DNA of 64,000 nucleotides, taken from NCBI GenBank assembly GCA_036389335.1, contig DASVQC010000082.1, forward strand, positions 32,533-96,532, written 5' to 3'. The DNA comes from JAIVGV01 sp036389335. Lineage in GTDB: Bacteria > Acidobacteriota > Blastocatellia > Pyrinomonadales > Pyrinomonadaceae. Positions 42,117-50,252 of this stretch are shown here, one piece after another. A program made the translations under genes and the position numbers. How positions within the stretch are numbered: position 1 is the first letter of the stretch; every line of letters starts with the position of its first letter. The notes beneath the pieces were generated by a model. That model searched no databases. It was not told where the DNA came from and was given only the letters and a program-made list of their open reading frames with translations.

Positions 42117-42485
42117 ATGACGGAGACTGACGACGCGGGCGAGGGCGCGCGCAAGGGCGGGAAGAGACGGGACGCGCGCGAGGGCGGGGCCGAGGGCGTC
42201 GAAGTCCGCGCCGTCGTGGATCGTCTGGAGGACGGCGGCGTCGCCGTGCTCAGCCTCGAAGGGCGCAAGCCGACGCTCGACGTGCCGCTCGCGCACCTCC
42301 CCGAGGGAACTTCGGAGGGCGACCACCTGCGCCTCACCTTCAAAGGCGAGCCCGCCGCGGGCACGCTCACGAAAGCGTCGCTCGACCGCGCGGCGCGCAC
42401 GGCGGCGGAAGACCGCGTCAGGAAGACGCAGGAGCGTCTGGAACACTTGAGCGGCACGGCGGAGAAAAAGGATTTCAAACTGTGA
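42117..42485 (+). CDS. DUF3006 domain-containing protein
   Basis: A 122-residue protein with a charged N-terminal 30 residues, then the DUF3006 core: VEVRAVVDRLEDGGVAVLSLEG and VPLAHLPEGTSEGDHLRLTF, an OB-like barrel, then a charged helix. DUF3006 genes commonly follow the ComEC-like hydrolase, as here (30 bases downstream), which suggests a working pair of unknown function. Confidence 0.87.
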   Translation: MTETDDAGEGARKGGKRRDAREGGAEGVEVRAVVDRLEDGGVAVLSLEGRKPTLDVPLAHLPEGTSEGDHLRLTFKGEPAAGTLTKASLDRAARTAAEDRVRKTQERLEHLSGTAEKKDFKL

Positions 42486-42490
42486 AGCCG

Positions 42491-42620
42491 CCAGTCGTCC
42501 GTCGTCAGTTGTCCGTTGTCAGTTGTTCTCCGCGCGCACCTCGTCGGGCCTTCTTACGGATCGTTATTAACTGAGAACAACGCACGACTGACAACGGACA
42601 ACGGACTACTGACAACAGAC
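42491..42620. repeat. Heptamer palindrome (GTCMGTY family)
   Basis: Left block 42491-42530 has five 7-bp units of the CAGTYGT/CCGTYGT kind; the right block 42574-42620 carries six complementary units, with a spacer of about 43 bases. The block fills the gap between the DUF3006 stop and the purM ATG, which is the next base pair but one. Confidence 0.9.
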
Positions 42621-42621
42621 A

Positions 42622-43656
42622 ATGACTAAATCGATCACCTACTCCGACGCGGGCGTCTCCATCGACGCGGCTAACGCGGCGGTCGAGCGCATCCGCGAGT
42701 CGGCGCGCACGACCTTCAACGCGCGCACGCTCTCCGAGATCGGCAGCTTCGGGGGGATGTTCGACGGCGCGTTCCCGCAGATGCGCGCGCCCGTCCTCGT
42801 CGCCTCGGCGGACGGCGTCGGGACGAAGCTGAAGATCGCGTTCGAGACCGGCGTGCACGACACCGTGGGGCGCGATCTCGTCAACCACTGCGTCAACGAC
42901 ATCCTCGTGCAGGGCGCGCGCCCGCTCTTCTTCCTCGACTACGTCGCCACGGGCAAGCTCGCGCCCGAAGTGGTCGCCGCGGTCGTCGCGGGCTGCGCGC
43001 GCGGCTGCCGCGAGAACGGCTGCGTGCTTTTGGGCGGCGAGACCGCCGAGATGCCGGGCTTCTACTCGGAGGGCGAGTACGACATCGCGGGCTTCATCGT
43101 GGGCGTCGTGGATCGCGAGCGCGTGATCGACGGGAAACGGATCGGGGCCGGCGACGCGCTGCTCGCGCTCCCCTCCGTCGGCCTGCACACGAACGGCTAC
43201 TCGCTCGCCCGCAAACTCTTCTTCGAGGCCGCGGACTACCGCGCCGAAACGCCCGTCGCCGAACTCGGCATGACGGCGGGCGAGGCCCTGCTGCAACCGC
43301 ACGCGAGTTACCTCCGCCCGCTCGAAGACTTGCTCGACGGGGGTCTGATCAAGGGGCTCGCGCACGTCACGGGCGGCGGGCTCCTCGAAAACGTCCCGCG
43401 CATCTTGCCGGAGGGGACGGCGGTTGAAATCGTGCGGGGCTCGTGGCCGGTGCTGCCCATCTTCGAACTCATGCGGCGGCTCGGCAACGTCTCGGAGCGG
43501 GAGATGTACCGCACGTTCAACATGGGCGTCGGCATGGTCGTCGTCTGCGCCGAGGCCGACGCGGCCCGCGTCAAGTCGCACGTCGAGGCGCGCGGCGAGA
43601 GATGTTTCGAGATCGGTCGCGTCGTGGCGGGCGGGCGCGAGGTGCGGCTCGTCTGA
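42622..43656 (+). CDS. purM: Phosphoribosylformylglycinamidine cyclo-ligase (AIR synthase)
   Basis: A 344-residue enzyme, the usual length. ITYSDAGVSIDAANAAVERI is the PurM N-terminus; VASADGVGTKLKIAFETG and LVNHCVNDILVQGARPLFFLDY form the ATP-binding lobe, LLGGETAEMPGFY the signature, and GGGLLENVPRILPEG the C-terminal part. It makes AIR from FGAM. The ATG at 42622 directly follows the heptamer repeat; there is no Shine-Dalgarno. Confidence 0.97.
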   Translation: MTKSITYSDAGVSIDAANAAVERIRESARTTFNARTLSEIGSFGGMFDGAFPQMRAPVLVASADGVGTKLKIAFETGVHDTVGRDLVNHCVNDILVQGARPLFFLDYVATGKLAPEVVAAVVAGCARGCRENGCVLLGGETAEMPGFYSEGEYDIAGFIVGVVDRERVIDGKRIGAGDALLALPSVGLHTNGYSLARKLFFEAADYRAETPVAELGMTAGEALLQPHASYLRPLEDLLDGGLIKGLAHVTGGGLLENVPRILPEGTAVEIVRGSWPVLPIFELMRRLGNVSEREMYRTFNMGVGMVVVCAEADAARVKSHVEARGERCFEIGRVVAGGREVRLV

Positions 43657-43762
43657 TCCTTCCCTGATCCTTTTCCGCGCCGCTTCGCGCGTTAACTTTC
43701 CGAAGGCGCGTCCGCCTGAGCCGCGCGAGAAACGGCAACAACCCGACAAGGAGTGAAATGAA

Positions 43763-45136
43763 ATGCGTCGTCAACTTTTGAGTCTCATCGCGGCGTCGCT
43801 CGCCCTCGCCTGCGCGGCGGGGGCGGCGCGCGCCGACATCCGCATCAAGCAGCGCATGACGTTCGGCGGGCAGGCGGGCGGCGAAGGGCACGCCATGGAG
43901 TCGGACGTGGCGATCAAGGGGCAGCGACAGAGGTCGGAGCAGGAGCTTGCGCCCGGCATGAAGGTGGTGAGCATCACGCAGTGCGACATGAAGCGGATGC
44001 TCAACTTGAGCGACGCCACGCGCAAGTACACCGTCACGCCCCTCGGCGGCGCGGAAGAGACGGCGGCGGCCCCGACAGCCGCCTCGACGCCCCGCACGCC
44101 CGCCGCGCCCGCGACGCGCGGCGGCGTCGTCACCTACGTCCAGACGATGACCGACACGGGCGAGCGCAAACAGATGTTCGGCTACACGGCGCGCCACCTC
44201 ATCATGAAGGTGCGCACCGAGCACTCGCCCGACTCCTGCGATCAAAACGACATGGCTTACGAGTCGGACGGCTGGTACATCGATCTCGAATTCAACTTCG
44301 AGTGCATGATGAATCAGCGGCCCGCCGCGCGCCCGACGGGCCAGCCGTCGGCGGGCTGCCAGGACGCGGTGCGCTTCCGCCGCGTCGGAACCGCCAAGCC
44401 CGGCTACCCGGTGCTCGTCACCACGCGCTACTTCGGCAAGGACGGCAAAGTCCAGAGCGAGATGACGCAGGAGATCGTCTCGCTCTCGCGCGCCACGCTC
44501 GACGCCGCGCTCTTCGACGTGCCCGCCGGTTACACCGAGACGCAGAACCCGCAGGAGCTTTACGACATGGCCGGGATGGCGCAGGCCATGCAGCGCGCCA
44601 GCCGCGACGCGGACGAGACCGGCGGCGGCGGTCGTCCGCAAAGCAGCGCCAACTCGTCCGGCATGACGGGCGCGCCCGCGGCGTCGGGCGCGAAGCAGCC
44701 GGGCGCGATCCGCGTCGGCGTCGTGAGGGTCGGCAACAAGACGACGCAGTCGCTCGACGCGGGCAACCTGCGCGGCACGCTGATCGCCTCGATCATGGAG
44801 GGCAGCGTCGAGGCGATCCCGCTGGACGAGACCGTGCCCGACGCGGCGCAGGCCGAGGCGAAGCAGAAGCAGTGCGACTACGTGCTCTTCACGGACGTGA
44901 GCGGGCTCAAGCAATCGACGGCGAGCAAGATCGGCGGCATGCTCGGGCGGGCGACGGGCGCGTCGAGCGGGGCGGAGCGTTTCGAGGCGAAGCTCGACTA
45001 CACGCTCGTGCCCGTCGCGGGCGGCGCGCCCACGCAAGCCGCCGCCGCCGCCAAGGAGGAGGGCGGCGCGGACGTTTCACTCAACGCCGCGCTCCGCAAA
45101 GAGGCGCAGGCCGTCCTCGCGAAGGTTCGCAAGTGA
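43763..45136 (+). CDS. Exported two-domain protein (DUF4412-like plus a CsgG-like C-terminus)
   Basis: A 457-residue protein following AAGGAG. A signal peptide (LLSLIAASLALACAAGAARA) leads to a beta-rich domain of about 230 residues (IRIKQRMTFGG, VVSITQCDMKRMLNLSDATRKY) similar to DUF4412-type proteins. An Ala/Pro/Thr linker and a Ser/Gly-rich linker (about residues 285-315) separate it from a C-terminal domain (IRVGVVRVGNKTTQ, LIASIMEGSVEAIPLD, CDYVLFTDVSGLKQ) that looks like the alpha/beta domain of CsgG/FlgO-type lipoproteins. Function unknown; both matches are by eye. Confidence 0.7.
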   Translation: MRRQLLSLIAASLALACAAGAARADIRIKQRMTFGGQAGGEGHAMESDVAIKGQRQRSEQELAPGMKVVSITQCDMKRMLNLSDATRKYTVTPLGGAEETAAAPTAASTPRTPAAPATRGGVVTYVQTMTDTGERKQMFGYTARHLIMKVRTEHSPDSCDQNDMAYESDGWYIDLEFNFECMMNQRPAARPTGQPSAGCQDAVRFRRVGTAKPGYPVLVTTRYFGKDGKVQSEMTQEIVSLSRATLDAALFDVPAGYTETQNPQELYDMAGMAQAMQRASRDADETGGGGRPQSSANSSGMTGAPAASGAKQPGAIRVGVVRVGNKTTQSLDAGNLRGTLIASIMEGSVEAIPLDETVPDAAQAEAKQKQCDYVLFTDVSGLKQSTASKIGGMLGRATGASSGAERFEAKLDYTLVPVAGGAPTQAAAAAKEEGGADVSLNAALRKEAQAVLAKVRK

Positions 45137-45174
45137 CGGCCCGCGCGGGTAGCTTGAGATTCAAAAAAAACCAA

Positions 45175-45270
45175 GATTCACCACAGAGGCACAGAGAACA
45201 CAAAGGGGGCACAGAGTTTATGAATCTTCTCTGTGCATCCTCCGTGTTCTCTGTGCCTCTGTGGTGAGTC
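45175..45270. repeat. Palindromic repeat with CACAGAG units
   Basis: The arm begins GATTCACCACAGAGGCACAG and the right end is its near complement (GTGGTGAGTC at 45261-45270). This is the AT-richer counterpart of the copy at 5986. It lies in the gap between the exported protein and purN, 26 bases before the purN start. Confidence 0.85.
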
Positions 45271-45295
45271 GAACATTCCCCGCCACCCGACCTAG

Positions 45296-45913
45296 TTGAA
45301 CCACGAACGCAAAAGACTCGCCGTCCTCATCTCCGGTCGCGGCTCGAACATGATCGCGCTCGCCGACGCCGTCCGCGACGGTCGCATCCCCGACGCCGAG
45401 ATCGGCCTCGTCTTAAGCGATCACGCCGACGCGCCCGGCCTCGCGCGCGCGACCGAGCGCGGCATCGAGACGATCTCCGTCGAGCGCCGCGGGCGAGATA
45501 GAGAAGCGCACGAGCGCGAGATCGCGGCGGCGCTCGACGGACGCGGGATCGATCTCGTCTGCCTCGCGGGGTTCATGCGCCTGCTCTCGCCCGCCTTCGT
45601 CGCCGCGTTCCGCGGTCGCATACTGAACATCCACCCGTCGCTGCTGCCCGCCTTCCCCGGCCTCGACGCGCAGCGTCAGGCGATAGAGCACGGCGTGAAG
45701 TTCTCCGGCTGCACCGTCCACTTCGTCGACGAGACGCTCGACGGCGGCGCGATCATCGCGCAGCGCGTCGTCGCCGTGCGCGACGACGACACTACAGAGA
45801 CCTTGGCCGCGCGCATCCTCGTCGAAGAGCACGAGGCTTACCCCGCGGCGGTGGCGCTCGTCACGGGCGGCGGCTGCGAGATCGTCGGGCGGCGCGTGCT
45901 CGTCCGCCGGTGA
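45296..45913 (+). CDS. purN: Phosphoribosylglycinamide formyltransferase
   Basis: A 205-residue folate-dependent enzyme of purine synthesis. The start is a TTG at 45296, because the phosphate-binding LISGRGSNM lies only about 11 residues in and no ATG precedes it. LNIHPSLLPAFPG carries the catalytic Asn and His; GCTVHFVDETLDGGAII has the catalytic Asp. No convincing ribosome site is visible. It is separated from purM by the exported protein gene and the palindromic repeat. Confidence 0.96.
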   Translation: MNHERKRLAVLISGRGSNMIALADAVRDGRIPDAEIGLVLSDHADAPGLARATERGIETISVERRGRDREAHEREIAAALDGRGIDLVCLAGFMRLLSPAFVAAFRGRILNIHPSLLPAFPGLDAQRQAIEHGVKFSGCTVHFVDETLDGGAIIAQRVVAVRDDDTTETLAARILVEEHEAYPAAVALVTGGGCEIVGRRVLVRR

Positions 45914-46029
45914 GGTTGGGGTTCAGAGTTCAACCTCCAGTCGGGGTTCGACTTTCGGATTGCCTTGTCGGGGAGGAGCCACCTGAAGGTCGGACTATGA
46001 ACTGACCTGCCGCCAACGCCCCCGCGCGT

Positions 46030-46059
46030 TTGACACGGGCGCGGCCCAAGCACGAATAT
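46030..46059 (+). promoter_or_regulatory. Sigma-70-type promoter for methyltransferase
   Basis: TTGACA (46030-46035), 18 bases, GAATAT (46054-46059). The start codon at 46112 is about 45 bases downstream of the predicted start site. Confidence 0.35.
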
Positions 46060-46111
46060 CGCCCCGTTTGTTTCTCATCCCGGCTGTACCCCGACGCGCA
46101 AGGTTCATTAA

Positions 46112-46942
46112 GTGGCCAGAGAAATCAAGTCCTATCTCTCGCAGATCGATCACCGCCTCCACGAGGCGAAGCTCCTCATTAAGAAAAGCAATTTCTCGAA
46201 CTTCAACGAAGAGCAGATTCTAAAGAAGTACGTCGAGGAGCTGCTGCCCGCGGGCGGCAGCCGGGTCGCCGTGGACATCGGCGCGGGCGACGGCGTCAAG
46301 GGCTCGAACACCTACGCGCTCTTCAGCGAGGGGTGGAAGGGTCTGGGCGTCGAGTGCGACGCGCGCCGCGCCGAGAAGCTGGCGAAGACTTACGCGCGCT
46401 TCCGCGGCGTCGCGGCCTGCCACCGCCGCGTCACGCCGGAGGGCGTCGCCCCGCTGCTGCGAGAGCACGGCGTCGGGCGCGGGTTCGCCGTCCTCAGCCT
46501 CGACATCGACAGCTACGACTACCTCGTCCTCGCCGAGCTGCTCGCCGCCTTCCGCCCGCAGATCGTCGTCACCGAGATCAACGAGAAGATACCGCCGCCG
46601 ATCCGCTTCCACGTCAAGTACGACCCGCACTTCCGCCTGCGCCACCACTTCTTCGGCTACAGCATCGCGAGCCTCGCAGACCTCTGCGCCGAGCACGACT
46701 ACGCGATCATGTCGCTCGAATACAACAACGCCTTCCTCGCGCCGCGCGAGCTTTACGGGGCCGAGCCCCGGAGCGTCGAGGCGATCTACCGCGAGGGCTA
46801 CGTCGAGCGCCCCGACCGGCGGAAGAAGTTCCCGTCCAACCACGACGTCGACATCCTCCACACCCTCAGCCCCGCCGACGCCCTCGCCTTCCTCGAACGC
46901 TTCTTCGCCAAACACCGCGGCAAGTACGAACTCGGCCTCTAA
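46112..46942 (+). CDS. SAM-dependent methyltransferase-like protein
   Basis: A 276-residue protein with a GTG start at 46112 and AAGG nine bases before it. Residues 50-65 hold the SAM motif I (VAVDIGAGDGVKGSNT), then GLGVECDARRAEKLAKTYARF (motif II), LSLDIDSYDYLVLAELL and PQIVVTEINEKIPPP. This resembles FkbM-like or similar class I methyltransferases; the acceptor is unknown. The C-terminal part has NHDVDILHTLSPADAL. Confidence 0.82.
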   Translation: MAREIKSYLSQIDHRLHEAKLLIKKSNFSNFNEEQILKKYVEELLPAGGSRVAVDIGAGDGVKGSNTYALFSEGWKGLGVECDARRAEKLAKTYARFRGVAACHRRVTPEGVAPLLREHGVGRGFAVLSLDIDSYDYLVLAELLAAFRPQIVVTEINEKIPPPIRFHVKYDPHFRLRHHFFGYSIASLADLCAEHDYAIMSLEYNNAFLAPRELYGAEPRSVEAIYREGYVERPDRRKKFPSNHDVDILHTLSPADALAFLERFFAKHRGKYELGL

Positions 46943-46944
46943 AG

Positions 46945-47025
46945 GCCGTGAACCGTAAACCGTGACAGGTGACGGGAGAAATCCGGCCTCTTCCCCGTCA
47001 CCGTTTACGGTTTACCTGTCACGGC
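46945..47025. repeat. Heptamer palindrome (GTGACRG/ACCGTAA units)
   Basis: Left 46945-46976 and right 46993-47025 are built of 7-bp units (GCCGTGA, ACCGTAA, ACCGTGA, CAGGTGA) and are imperfect complements. It fills the gap between the methyltransferase stop and tyrS. Confidence 0.88.
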
Positions 47026-47046
47026 TTTTAGATTTACGATGACGCG

Positions 47047-48258
47047 ATGACGATTGACGAGCAGATCGCTTTCCTCAGGAAGGGCGCGGTCGAGATCATC
47101 CGCGAGGACGACCTGCGCGCGAAGCTCGCGAAGAGCGCGCGCACGGGCGTGCCCCTGCGCGTCAAGCTCGGGGCCGATCCGACCGCGCCCGACATACACC
47201 TCGGCCACACGGTCGTCATCCGCAAGCTGCGCGCGTTTCAGGAGCTGGGCCACACGGTCATCTTCTTGATCGGCGACTTCACCGGGCTCATCGGCGATCC
47301 TTCGGGCAAGTCGGCCACGCGCCCGCAGCTCACGCGCGAAGAGATCGCGGCGAACGCGGAGACCTACAAGGCGCAAATCTTCAAGCTCCTCGATCCCGAG
47401 AAGACCGAAATCCGCTTCAACTCCGAGTGGATGGGCAAGCTCGGCTCCGACGGCTTCATCCGCCTCGCCTCGCGCGTCACCGTCAAGCAGATTTTAGAGC
47501 GCGACGACTTCCAGAAGCGGCTCAGGGAGGAGCGGCCCATCGCGCTCCACGAGCTGCTCTACCCGCTCACGCAGGGCTACGACTCGGTCGCGCTCGAAGC
47601 GGACGTCGAACTCGGCGGCACGGATCAGAAGTTCAACCTGCTGGTGGGCCGCAACCTCCAGCGCGAGTACGCGCAGGAGGCGCAGGTCTGCGTCGTCATG
47701 CCGCTCCTCGAAGGCACGGACGGCGTGCAGAAGATGTCGAAGTCTCTCGGCAACTACGTCGGCATCAACGAGCCGCCCGCAGAGATGTTCGGCAAGGTGA
47801 TGTCGATCAGCGACGACCTGATGTGGCGCTACTACGAACTCTTGACAGACCTGCGCCCCGACGAGATTCAAACCCTGCGCGCCCGAACGGAGTCGGGCGC
47901 GCGCAACCCGCGCGACGTGAAAGTCGAGCTCGCCAAGCGCGTCATCACGGACTTCCACTCCGCGCGCGAGGCCGACGCGGCGGAGGAGGAGTTCAACCGC
48001 GTCTTCAAAAACAAGGGGACGCCCGACGAGATCGAAGAGCGCGCCACCGCCGCCGGGCCTTGGAAGCTCTCGCGCCTGCTCGTCGAGACCGGCCTCGCGC
48101 CGTCGATGGCCGAGGCGCGTCGCCTCGTCGAGCAGGGCGGCGTGCGCGTCGAAGGCGAAAAGCATTCGCGCGCGGACGAGGAGTTAGAGTTGAGACCGGA
48201 TCGGTCGATCCTGATCCAAGTCGGCAAGCGCCGCTTCCTGCGCGTGCGCGGCGCGTGA
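47047..48258 (+). CDS. tyrS: Tyrosyl-tRNA synthetase
   Basis: A 403-residue class I synthetase of the TyrRS bacterial type 2 (TyrZ-like) form. HLGH replaces HIGH (PDIHLGHTVV), QGYDSVALEADVELGGTDQKFN binds tyrosine, and VQKMSKSLGN is the KMSKS loop. An S4 RNA-binding domain forms the C-terminus (AEARRLVEQGGVRVEGEK). The ATG at 47047 lacks a Shine-Dalgarno; a heptamer palindrome precedes it. Confidence 0.97.
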   Translation: MTIDEQIAFLRKGAVEIIREDDLRAKLAKSARTGVPLRVKLGADPTAPDIHLGHTVVIRKLRAFQELGHTVIFLIGDFTGLIGDPSGKSATRPQLTREEIAANAETYKAQIFKLLDPEKTEIRFNSEWMGKLGSDGFIRLASRVTVKQILERDDFQKRLREERPIALHELLYPLTQGYDSVALEADVELGGTDQKFNLLVGRNLQREYAQEAQVCVVMPLLEGTDGVQKMSKSLGNYVGINEPPAEMFGKVMSISDDLMWRYYELLTDLRPDEIQTLRARTESGARNPRDVKVELAKRVITDFHSAREADAAEEEFNRVFKNKGTPDEIEERATAAGPWKLSRLLVETGLAPSMAEARRLVEQGGVRVEGEKHSRADEELELRPDRSILIQVGKRRFLRVRGA

Positions 48259-48306
48259 GCTTCGGGCGGGACAGGGGGGCGAACCTCACGAGTTAGGAGA
48301 GCAGCC

Positions 48307-48738
48307 ATGAAGAAAGATGATGTGGATAACAAAGCTTTCGTCCGCCGTTGGTTCGAGGAGGTGTGGAACAAGGGGCGGGAGGAGGCCATCGACGAGATGT
48401 TCGCGGAGGACGGCGTGGCGCACGGGCTCGGCGGCGACCCCCTGCGCGGCTCGGCAGGGTTCAAGCCTTTCTTCCGCACCTTCCGCGAGGCGTTCCCCGA
48501 CGTCCGGGTCACGGTCGAAGACGCCATCGCCGAAGGCGACAAGGTGGTGGCGCGCTGCCGCGTCCGCGCCTCGCATCATGGCGACACGCTCGGCTACGCC
48601 GCGACGCGGCTGCCGACCGAGTTCGAGGGCATCACCATCGCGCGCATCCGCGACGGCAAGATCGTCGAGGCGTGGAACCACTTCGACTTCATGTCGATGC
48701 ACCAGCAGCTCGGCGCGCTCTCGCTCCGTCAAGACTAA
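48307..48738 (+). CDS. SnoaL/NTF2-like ester cyclase-family protein
   Basis: A 143-residue single-domain protein after AGGAGA. FVRRWFEEVWNKGREEAIDEMF, GSAGFKPFFRTFREAFPDVRVTVE and HGDTLGYAATRLPTEFEGITIARIRDGKIVEAWNHFDFM follow the SnoaL polyketide cyclase pattern (cone-shaped alpha+beta barrel). The reaction is unknown; isolated members are often catalytically undefined. Confidence 0.9.
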   Translation: MKKDDVDNKAFVRRWFEEVWNKGREEAIDEMFAEDGVAHGLGGDPLRGSAGFKPFFRTFREAFPDVRVTVEDAIAEGDKVVARCRVRASHHGDTLGYAATRLPTEFEGITIARIRDGKIVEAWNHFDFMSMHQQLGALSLRQD

Positions 48739-48742
48739 AATA

Positions 48743-48822
48743 GCCGTGACGGGTAAACGGTGACAGGTGACAGGTAAGAAAACGGTTTTGCCTGTCACCT
48801 GTCACCTGTCACCTGTCACGGT
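48743..48822. repeat. Heptamer palindrome (GTGACRG family)
   Basis: Left 48743-48777 (GCCGTGA, CGGGTAA, ACGGTGA, CAGGTGA, CAGGTAA) and right 48791-48822, which is a run of four CCTGTCA-type units. It fills the gap between the SnoaL gene and the sulfatase. Confidence 0.9.
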
Positions 48823-48854
48823 TCTCCTGATGTGTCGGCAGCAGCGGAGGGATC

Positions 48855-50246
48855 ATGCCAAGACGCGGGACGAAGGGGATTAACCGCCGCGAGTTTTTGG
48901 GCGCGGCGGTCGCGGGCACGCTCGCCGCGGGGGCGGCCAAGACTCTCGCCGCCCGGCGGCGCGCCGCGCCGCGACCGAACGTTTTGTTCATCCTCGCAGA
49001 CGATCTCGGCTGGGGCGATCTCAGTTGCTACGGTCGCCCCGACTACCGCACGCCCGTCCTCGACCGCCTCGCCGCCGAGGGCACGCGCTTCACGCAGTCC
49101 TACTCCGCCTCGCCCGTCTGCACGCCGACGCGCTGCGCGTTTCTGACGGGCCAGTACCCTGCGCGCCACCCCGTCGGATTGATCGAGCCGCTGCCGTGGA
49201 AGAAGCAGGAGGGCGGGCGCACGGGACTCGATCCGGCGTTCCCGACCGTCGCGTCCCTGTTGCGGGATGACGGCTACGAGACGGCGCTCGTCGGCAAGTG
49301 GCACTTGGGTTATCTGCCGAAGTACGGGCCGTTGAAGAGCGGCTTCGACGAGTTCTACGGCATCATGAGCGGCGGCGCGGACTACTTCACGCACGACGAC
49401 TCCAACGGCGATCCGGACTTCTTCGAGAACGAGCGGCCCGTGCCCCCGGAGCGCAACGGCTACCTGACGGAGATGCTCACCGCGCGCGCCGTCGAATACA
49501 TCAAGCGCCGGCGAGCGCGCCCCTTCTACCTGAGTCTCCACTACAACGCGCCGCACTGGCCGTGGGAAGCGCCCGCCGACGCCGCGTCGGCGCACAAGCC
49601 CAAGCGCGGCTTCGAAGAGTTTCGCGGCGGCGGCTCGCTCAAGATTTACGCGGAGATGGTGCGGAGCATGGACGCCGGCATCGGTCGCGCGCTGCGAGCG
49701 TTGCGCGACGCGCGGCTTGAGCGGGACACGCTCGTCGTCTTCACGAGCGACAACGGCGGCGAGCGCTTCTCCTACAACTGGCCCTTCACCGGCGGCAAGG
49801 ACGAGTTGCTCGAGGGCGGCATTCGCGTCCCGGCCATCGCGCGCTTCCCCGGAGTAGTCCCCGCCGGTCGCGTCTCCGATAGAGTCTCGATCACGATGGA
49901 CTGGACGGCGACGATCCTTGCGGCCACCGGCACGCGGCCCGACCCGCGACACAGGCTCGACGGAATCGATCTGCTGCCCGGCATGCGCGGCGGCGCGCGG
50001 GCGCGCCCGGCTGAGCCCGCGCGCACGCTCTTCTGGCGTCACCTCAACCAGAGCGCGGCGCGCCGCGGCGACTTGAAATACTGGCACGACGGGACGGACG
50101 AACACCTCTTCGATCTCGGCGCAGACGTCAGGGAGAACGGCGACTTGAAGGCGTCGCGCCCGCGCGAGTTCGAGCAGTTGAAGGCGGAGTTCGCGCGCTG
50201 GGAGCGGCAGGTGCTGCCGCGGAAGATTCGCGGGGAGGGAGATTAG
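48855..50246 (+). CDS. Tat-exported type I sulfatase
   Basis: A 463-residue protein after GGAGGG. INRREFLGAAVAGTLAAGAA is a Tat signal (RREFLG), so it is exported folded. NVLFILADDLGWGDLSCYG binds the metal ion; the catalytic cysteine C89 in VCTPTRCAFLTGQYP is the site for conversion to formylglycine (CxPxR). VGKWHLGY, VFTSDNGGERF and the C-terminal HLFDLGADVREN complete the family pattern. The substrate, an organic sulfate ester, is unknown. No formylglycine-generating enzyme is in the window. RDD follows 6 bases later. Confidence 0.94.
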   Translation: MPRRGTKGINRREFLGAAVAGTLAAGAAKTLAARRRAAPRPNVLFILADDLGWGDLSCYGRPDYRTPVLDRLAAEGTRFTQSYSASPVCTPTRCAFLTGQYPARHPVGLIEPLPWKKQEGGRTGLDPAFPTVASLLRDDGYETALVGKWHLGYLPKYGPLKSGFDEFYGIMSGGADYFTHDDSNGDPDFFENERPVPPERNGYLTEMLTARAVEYIKRRRARPFYLSLHYNAPHWPWEAPADAASAHKPKRGFEEFRGGGSLKIYAEMVRSMDAGIGRALRALRDARLERDTLVVFTSDNGGERFSYNWPFTGGKDELLEGGIRVPAIARFPGVVPAGRVSDRVSITMDWTATILAATGTRPDPRHRLDGIDLLPGMRGGARARPAEPARTLFWRHLNQSAARRGDLKYWHDGTDEHLFDLGADVRENGDLKASRPREFEQLKAEFARWERQVLPRKIRGEGD

Positions 50247-50252
50247 CGAGGG

